Shown here in pieces: positions 13,735-16,277 of a DNA stretch of 16,277 bases (the first letter of the stretch is position 1; each line of letters begins with the position of its first letter). The position numbers and the translations under genes are program-made. The notes under the pieces were generated by a model that was not told the DNA's origin, did no database searches, and saw only the letters and a program-made list of their open reading frames with translations. The stretch covers positions 1-16,277 of the forward strand of contig JAEZFA010000213.1 in assembly GCA_023417665.1 (NCBI GenBank). The letters run 5' to 3'. The stretch comes from Pseudomonadota bacterium (GTDB lineage Bacteria; Pseudomonadota; Alphaproteobacteria; Rhizobiales; Xanthobacteraceae).

Positions 13735-13821
13735 TGGTGCCCCTAGCCGGAATCGAACCAGCACGGTGTTGCCACCACCTGATTTTGAGTCAGGCGCGTC
13801 TACCAGTTCCGCCATAGGGGC
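13735..13821 (-). tRNA. tRNA-Leu (anticodon CAA)
   Basis: On the minus strand the acceptor arm pairs GCCCCTA (13821-13815) with TAGGGGC (13745-13739). Discriminator A is at 13738 and an encoded CCA at 13737-13735. The anticodon arm is CCTGA, loop CTCAAAA, TCAGG, giving anticodon CAA, which reads the leucine codon TTG. A long variable arm (GGTGGTGGCAACACC region) marks a class II tRNA, as expected for Leu. The T-loop GGTTCGATTCC is standard. It is 87 bases with CCA, divergent from dsbB and convergent with the DUF5996 gene. Confidence 0.97.
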
Positions 13822-13837
13822 ACGGGGAACGGCGGCA

Positions 13838-13865
13838 GTTATAGCGACGGCGCGCGGCAGGGCAA
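13838..13865 (-). promoter_or_regulatory. Candidate promoter for tRNA-Leu
   Basis: On the minus strand, TTGCCC (13865-13860) and TATAAC (13843-13838) are separated by 16 bases, matching four of six and five of six consensus positions. Transcription would begin about ten bases before the tRNA 5' end at 13821, a usual distance for a single tRNA gene. Confidence 0.45.
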
Positions 13866-13937
13866 GCGGCGCGGCCACGCCATGAAGCCATGCCATGGAA
13901 TAGACACGGATTGCGCGCTTCGCTACCTCTCCCGCCG

Positions 13938-14435
13938 ATGATCGACACGCTCGCAAAACCCGCCAATGCCGCGCTCGCCGCCGCCGCGATCATGTTCGCG
14001 GCACTCTGCGGCGCGTGGTACTTCCAGTATCAGCTCGGCTATGTGCCCTGCCCGCTCTGCTACCAGCAGCGCATTCCCTATTATTTCGCGATTCCGCTCG
14101 GGCTCGCGCTGGCCGCCTTCGCGCTTTATGGCGGAAATCGGCAGATCGTCCGCCTCGGGCTTTATCTGCTCGCACTTGTTCTTCTCGTGAGCGTGGGCTT
14201 CGGCGCCTATCACGCCGGCGTCGAATGGGGCTTCTGGCCCGGGCCGCCCACCTGTGCCGCGGAACGGCCCTCGGCCGCGCCGATCGGAAACATTCTCGAC
14301 GCGATCAAGAACGTGCGCGCAGTCCCCTGCAACGAGGCGGCGTGGCGGCTCTTCGGCATTTCGCTCGCAGGCTACAACGCGCTGGTTTCGGCGCTTGCGG
14401 CGGCAATCGCCTTTGCAGGCGCGCGCCGCGCCTGA
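13938..14435 (+). CDS. dsbB: Disulfide bond formation protein DsbB
   Basis: This 165-residue inner-membrane protein should reoxidise DsbA and pass the electrons to ubiquinone. It has four hydrophobic helices (about residues 10-30, 45-64, 70-90 and 140-163). The first periplasmic cysteine pair is C38-P-L-C41 in the VPCPLCYQQR motif; the R after QQ is the conserved quinone-site Arg. The second pair is C106 and C131 in the loop between helices three and four. ATG 13938 is chosen over ATG 13890 because it begins just before the first helix, as usual for DsbB. It is divergent from tRNA-Leu and converges on the HNH gene with a single base between their stop codons. No dsbA is seen in the window. 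An alternative would be the DsbI subgroup, but length and motifs fit DsbB. Confidence 0.93.
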   Translation: MIDTLAKPANAALAAAAIMFAALCGAWYFQYQLGYVPCPLCYQQRIPYYFAIPLGLALAAFALYGGNRQIVRLGLYLLALVLLVSVGFGAYHAGVEWGFWPGPPTCAAERPSAAPIGNILDAIKNVRAVPCNEAAWRLFGISLAGYNALVSALAAAIAFAGARRA

Positions 14436-14436
14436 C

Positions 14437-15006
14437 TCACGCCTCCAGTTCGGCGTCCCAATAAAGATAATCGAGCCAGCTCTGGTGCAGGTAGTTCGGC
14501 GGAAACAGCCTGCCGTTCTTGTGCAGATCGTTCACGCTCGGCTGGAACGGCATCTGATGCGGCCACATGTTCGCATGTGCCGGCATCTGGCCGCCCTTGC
14601 GCAAGTTGCAGCTTGAACAGGCGGTGACGACATTCTCCCAGGTGGTCTGGCCGCCATGGGCGCGGGGGATCAGGTGATCGAAGGTGAGTTCTTCCCGCGT
14701 GCCGCAATACTGGCAGGAGAAACGATCGCGCAGGAAGACATTGAAGCGCGTGAAAGCCGGATGGCGCGACGGACGAACGAAGGTCTTCAGGGAAACAACG
14801 CTGGGAAGCCGAAACTCGGCGGTGGGACTTCGCACCGCCTTGTCGTAGAGCGCGACCGTGTTCACGCGATCGAGGAACACCGCCTTGATGGTGTCCTGCC
14901 AGGACCAGATGGAAAGCGGGTAGTAACTGAGCGGACGAAAGTCCGCGTTCAGCACCAGAGCGGGCCAGGCACCAGGAGAAATTACCGGTGATACAGCAGC
15001 GTGCAA
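14437..15006 (-). CDS. HNH endonuclease family protein
   Basis: This 189-residue protein has a compact HNH nuclease fold with structural zinc cysteines. The motif reads C98-Q-Y-C101, then TFDHLIPRAHGG with D110-H111 as the beta-beta-metal catalytic pair, then ENVVTAC with N125, and C130-S-S-C133-N134. The N-terminal part (ALVLNADFRPLSYYPLSIW) is the extension typical of a widespread bacterial HNH subfamily whose role is not established. The start is TTG at 15004-15006, six bases after a strong GAAGGGAG Shine-Dalgarno; no ATG serves better. It is the end of a minus-strand cluster with the carboxylesterase and glycosylase, but a 92-base gap with its own possible promoter separates it from them. 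This subfamily is chromosomal and usually not a restriction system. Confidence 0.92.
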   Translation of the reverse strand: MHAAVSPVISPGAWPALVLNADFRPLSYYPLSIWSWQDTIKAVFLDRVNTVALYDKAVRSPTAEFRLPSVVSLKTFVRPSRHPAFTRFNVFLRDRFSCQYCGTREELTFDHLIPRAHGGQTTWENVVTACSSCNLRKGGQMPAHANMWPHQMPFQPSVNDLHKNGRLFPPNYLHQSWLDYLYWDAELEA

Positions 15007-15012
15007 TCGCGA

Positions 15013-15020
15013 CTCCCTTC
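15013..15020 (-). promoter_or_regulatory. Shine-Dalgarno supporting the HNH TTG start
   Basis: On the minus strand this reads GAAGGGAG, six bases before TTG 15004-15006. It is the evidence that this rare start codon is used. Confidence 0.65.
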
Positions 15021-15057
15021 GAAGTCCAGCGGTCGCACCCCGCGTTCGTCATCGTCT

Positions 15058-15087
15058 ATATTACCGGCACCATGTCGGCTTTGTGAA
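15058..15087 (-). promoter_or_regulatory. Candidate promoter for the HNH gene
   Basis: On the minus strand, TTCACA (15087-15082) and TAATAT (15063-15058) are separated by 18 bases, matching five of six and four of six consensus positions. The -35 overlaps a 6-bp hairpin (15076-15091, stem CGGCTT with AAGCCG) that follows the carboxylesterase stop but lacks a T tract. Consensus match only. Confidence 0.35.
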
Positions 15088-15098
15088 GCCGGAGGAAA

Positions 15099-15761
15099 TC
15101 AGCGTCCCCGGAACGCTTTCTGCAGGAACGTACCACCGAGCCGAAGGCCGTCGGCGTCGATGCCGTGGCCGATACCCTGCGACAAATGCCATTCCACCGC
15201 GAGGCCCATGCCGCCGAGCCCCTGCGCCGACAGGAATAATGCCTGCGCCGGAATGAGTTCGTCCTGATCGCCGTGCACGAGCAGCACCGGCGGGCGGACT
15301 GTGATCTCCTCTGCAGCCTTGGCTGCAGCCTCCTGATTCGAGGGCGTCACCAGCACGCCGGAGTACCCGACGATCGCCGCCAGCGCCGGGCGGCGCAGCC
15401 CGACATGCAGCGCCATCATGGTGCCCTGGCTGAAGCCGACCAGCGCGAGCGCGGTGCCGGGGAGATTGTGCTTCGCAAGCTCCGCATCGAGAAATTCATC
15501 GAGAACAGGCCGCGCCTTCATCACGCCGCGCCAGCGCTCGTCCGGATCGCGGAAGGTGAGCCCGAACCATTGCCGCCCCATGGGGTGGCCCGGCACCGGT
15601 TCCGGCGCGTTGGGCGATACGAAGGCGGCATCCGGCAAAAGCGATTGCCACTCGCGGCCGAGCGAAATCAGGTCGTTTCCGTCGGCGCCGTAGCCATGCA
15701 GGAAAACCACGAGTTGCTTCGCCGTGCCGGAGCGCGGCGCGATGCGGGGTCCGTCGATCAC
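15099..15761 (-). CDS. Phospholipase/carboxylesterase family alpha/beta hydrolase
   Basis: This 220-residue cytosolic serine hydrolase belongs to the phospholipase/carboxylesterase (Abhydrolase_2, YpfH/Est-like) family, which cleaves short acyl or lysophospholipid esters. The oxyanion segment is FLHGYGADGNDL (residues 20-31). The nucleophile is S111 in GFSQG (109-113), the acid is D167 in HGDQDELIP, and the base is H199 in GIGHGID. All three are in the expected order and spacing. It begins with GTG 15759-15761, which overlaps the TGA stop of the glycosylase gene as GTGA, with a GGGAG about ten bases upstream. The two genes are therefore almost certainly cotranscribed. The physiological substrate is not predictable, and no lipid pathway is implied by the DNA-repair neighbour. 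Confidence 0.92.
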   Translation of the reverse strand: MIDGPRIAPRSGTAKQLVVFLHGYGADGNDLISLGREWQSLLPDAAFVSPNAPEPVPGHPMGRQWFGLTFRDPDERWRGVMKARPVLDEFLDAELAKHNLPGTALALVGFSQGTMMALHVGLRRPALAAIVGYSGVLVTPSNQEAAAKAAEEITVRPPVLLVHGDQDELIPAQALFLSAQGLGGMGLAVEWHLSQGIGHGIDADGLRLGGTFLQKAFRGR

Positions 15762-16277
15762 TGTTTTTGTTCTCCCTGCTCGACCGGCACGCCGTCGCGC
15801 TGTTTCTTCGCGGCATAGTAGGCCCAGAGCAGACGCGCCGCCACCGAGCGGTAGGGTTTCCAGACCCGCGCGATTTTTTCAAGCTGCTTCGCGTCGGGAC
15901 GCTTGCGCTTGTTCAGCATCATGCGCGCGGCTTCCTGCAGCGCGAGGTCGCCGGAAGCAAACGCATCGGCATGCCCGACGCAGAACATCAGGTAGATGTC
16001 GGCGGTCCACGGCCCGATGCCTTTGACCTTCACGAGCTGCGCATGCGCGGCCTCCGCCGGCATCTGCGCGAGCGAATCGATGTCGAGGTGCTCGTCCCGC
16101 ACCGCGCGGGCGATGTGCCGGAAGGTGCGGATTTTCGGCATCGAGAGCCCGACGCGCTGCAATTGCGGCGTCCGCGCTTTCAGGATCGCATGATGATCGA
16201 GCGGCGAGAATTTCGCTTCGAGCCGCCCCCAGATCGCCGCCGCCGACGCCACCGAAAGCTGCTGCCCGCAGATGATC
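15758..16277 (-). CDS. alkA: DNA-3-methyladenine glycosylase II (AlkA-like), 5' end cut by window
   Basis: The visible 173 codons are the C-terminal part of a HhH-GPD DNA glycosylase that removes alkylated bases such as 3-methyladenine. At the window edge the frame reads ICGQQLSVASAAAIWGRL, matching the AlkA IxGQQxS block, so the gene continues beyond 16277 and its start is not in view. GTG at 16250-16252 is internal. The helix-hairpin-helix is LVKVKGIGPWTADIYLM; the Trp after GP, in place of the Lys-containing form, fits AlkA rather than a bifunctional glycosylase. The catalytic Asp lies in FASGDLALQEA. The C-terminus includes a WKPYRSVAARLLWAYY block, also typical. It overlaps the carboxylesterase by four bases and precedes it in the transcript. 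No ada or other adaptive-response gene is visible here. Confidence 0.92.
   Translation of the reverse strand, partial: IICGQQLSVASAAAIWGRLEAKFSPLDHHAILKARTPQLQRVGLSMPKIRTFRHIARAVRDEHLDIDSLAQMPAEAAHAQLVKVKGIGPWTADIYLMFCVGHADAFASGDLALQEAARMMLNKRKRPDAKQLEKIARVWKPYRSVAARLLWAYYAAKKQRDGVPVEQGEQKQ

Noticed and set aside
13735..13821. tRNA-Leu as a used integration site for an island
   Set aside because: No integrase gene is present, and I found no second copy of the tRNA 3' end in the window. Kept only as a hypothesis under the cassette finding.
14437..15006. HNH nuclease as part of a restriction or anti-phage system
   Set aside because: No methyltransferase partner, helicase or other defence gene is adjacent, and the sequence matches a common chromosomal HNH subfamily next to repair and housekeeping genes.

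Overview
The window is GC-rich chromosomal DNA from an alphaproteobacterium, most likely a Hyphomicrobiales member near Bradyrhizobiaceae/Xanthobacteraceae. The reasons are a full-length NdvA-type cyclic glucan exporter, the style of the D,D-carboxypeptidase and YqaA proteins, frequent GTG/TTG starts, and short or overlapping gene junctions. The assignment is inferred from gene families, not from a marker gene. Coding density is high: fifteen protein genes lie wholly inside, one is cut by the right edge, and there is one tRNA. No gap between genes exceeds 300 bases. The longest is the 263-base divergent region at 9265-9527.

Left block (66-6249). Four minus-strand genes form a probable operon, read right to left: a secreted D-alanyl-D-alanine carboxypeptidase, a COG0523/CobW-family metal GTPase with a long histidine-rich loop (GTGA overlap), a FATP-like long-chain acyl-CoA synthetase, and a DUF924 protein (stop and start codons abut). 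Divergently transcribed is an SCP2-type thiolase with a strong Shine-Dalgarno sequence before a GTG start. The acyl-CoA synthetase and thiolase could act in the same acyl-CoA pathway. The carboxypeptidase and GTPase appear translationally coupled.

Middle block (6273-9527). A NdvA-like ABC exporter and, upstream on the same strand, an exported NMT1/TauA-like substrate-binding protein. The latter has no ABC permease or ATPase of its own and carries an odd Pro/Lys C-terminal tail. A divergent region containing a 7-bp dyad separates it from the plus-strand genes.

Right-middle block (9528-13653). Five plus-strand genes: YqaA-family membrane protein, TSUP (TauE/SafE-like) transporter, family 2 glycosyltransferase, an atypical SAM-methyltransferase-like protein, and a DUF5996 protein. 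The last three look like accessory genes.

Right block (13735-16277). tRNA-Leu(CAA) on the minus strand, dsbB on the plus strand, then an HNH endonuclease, a phospholipase/carboxylesterase and a truncated AlkA-like glycosylase on the minus strand. The last two overlap by GTGA.

I found no CRISPR array, insertion sequence, integrase, phage gene or clear defence operon. No feature proves a new system. The most unusual points are the carboxypeptidase/His-rich GTPase coupling, the orphan tailed binding protein, and the glycosyltransferase/methyltransferase/DUF5996 cassette beside the tRNA.
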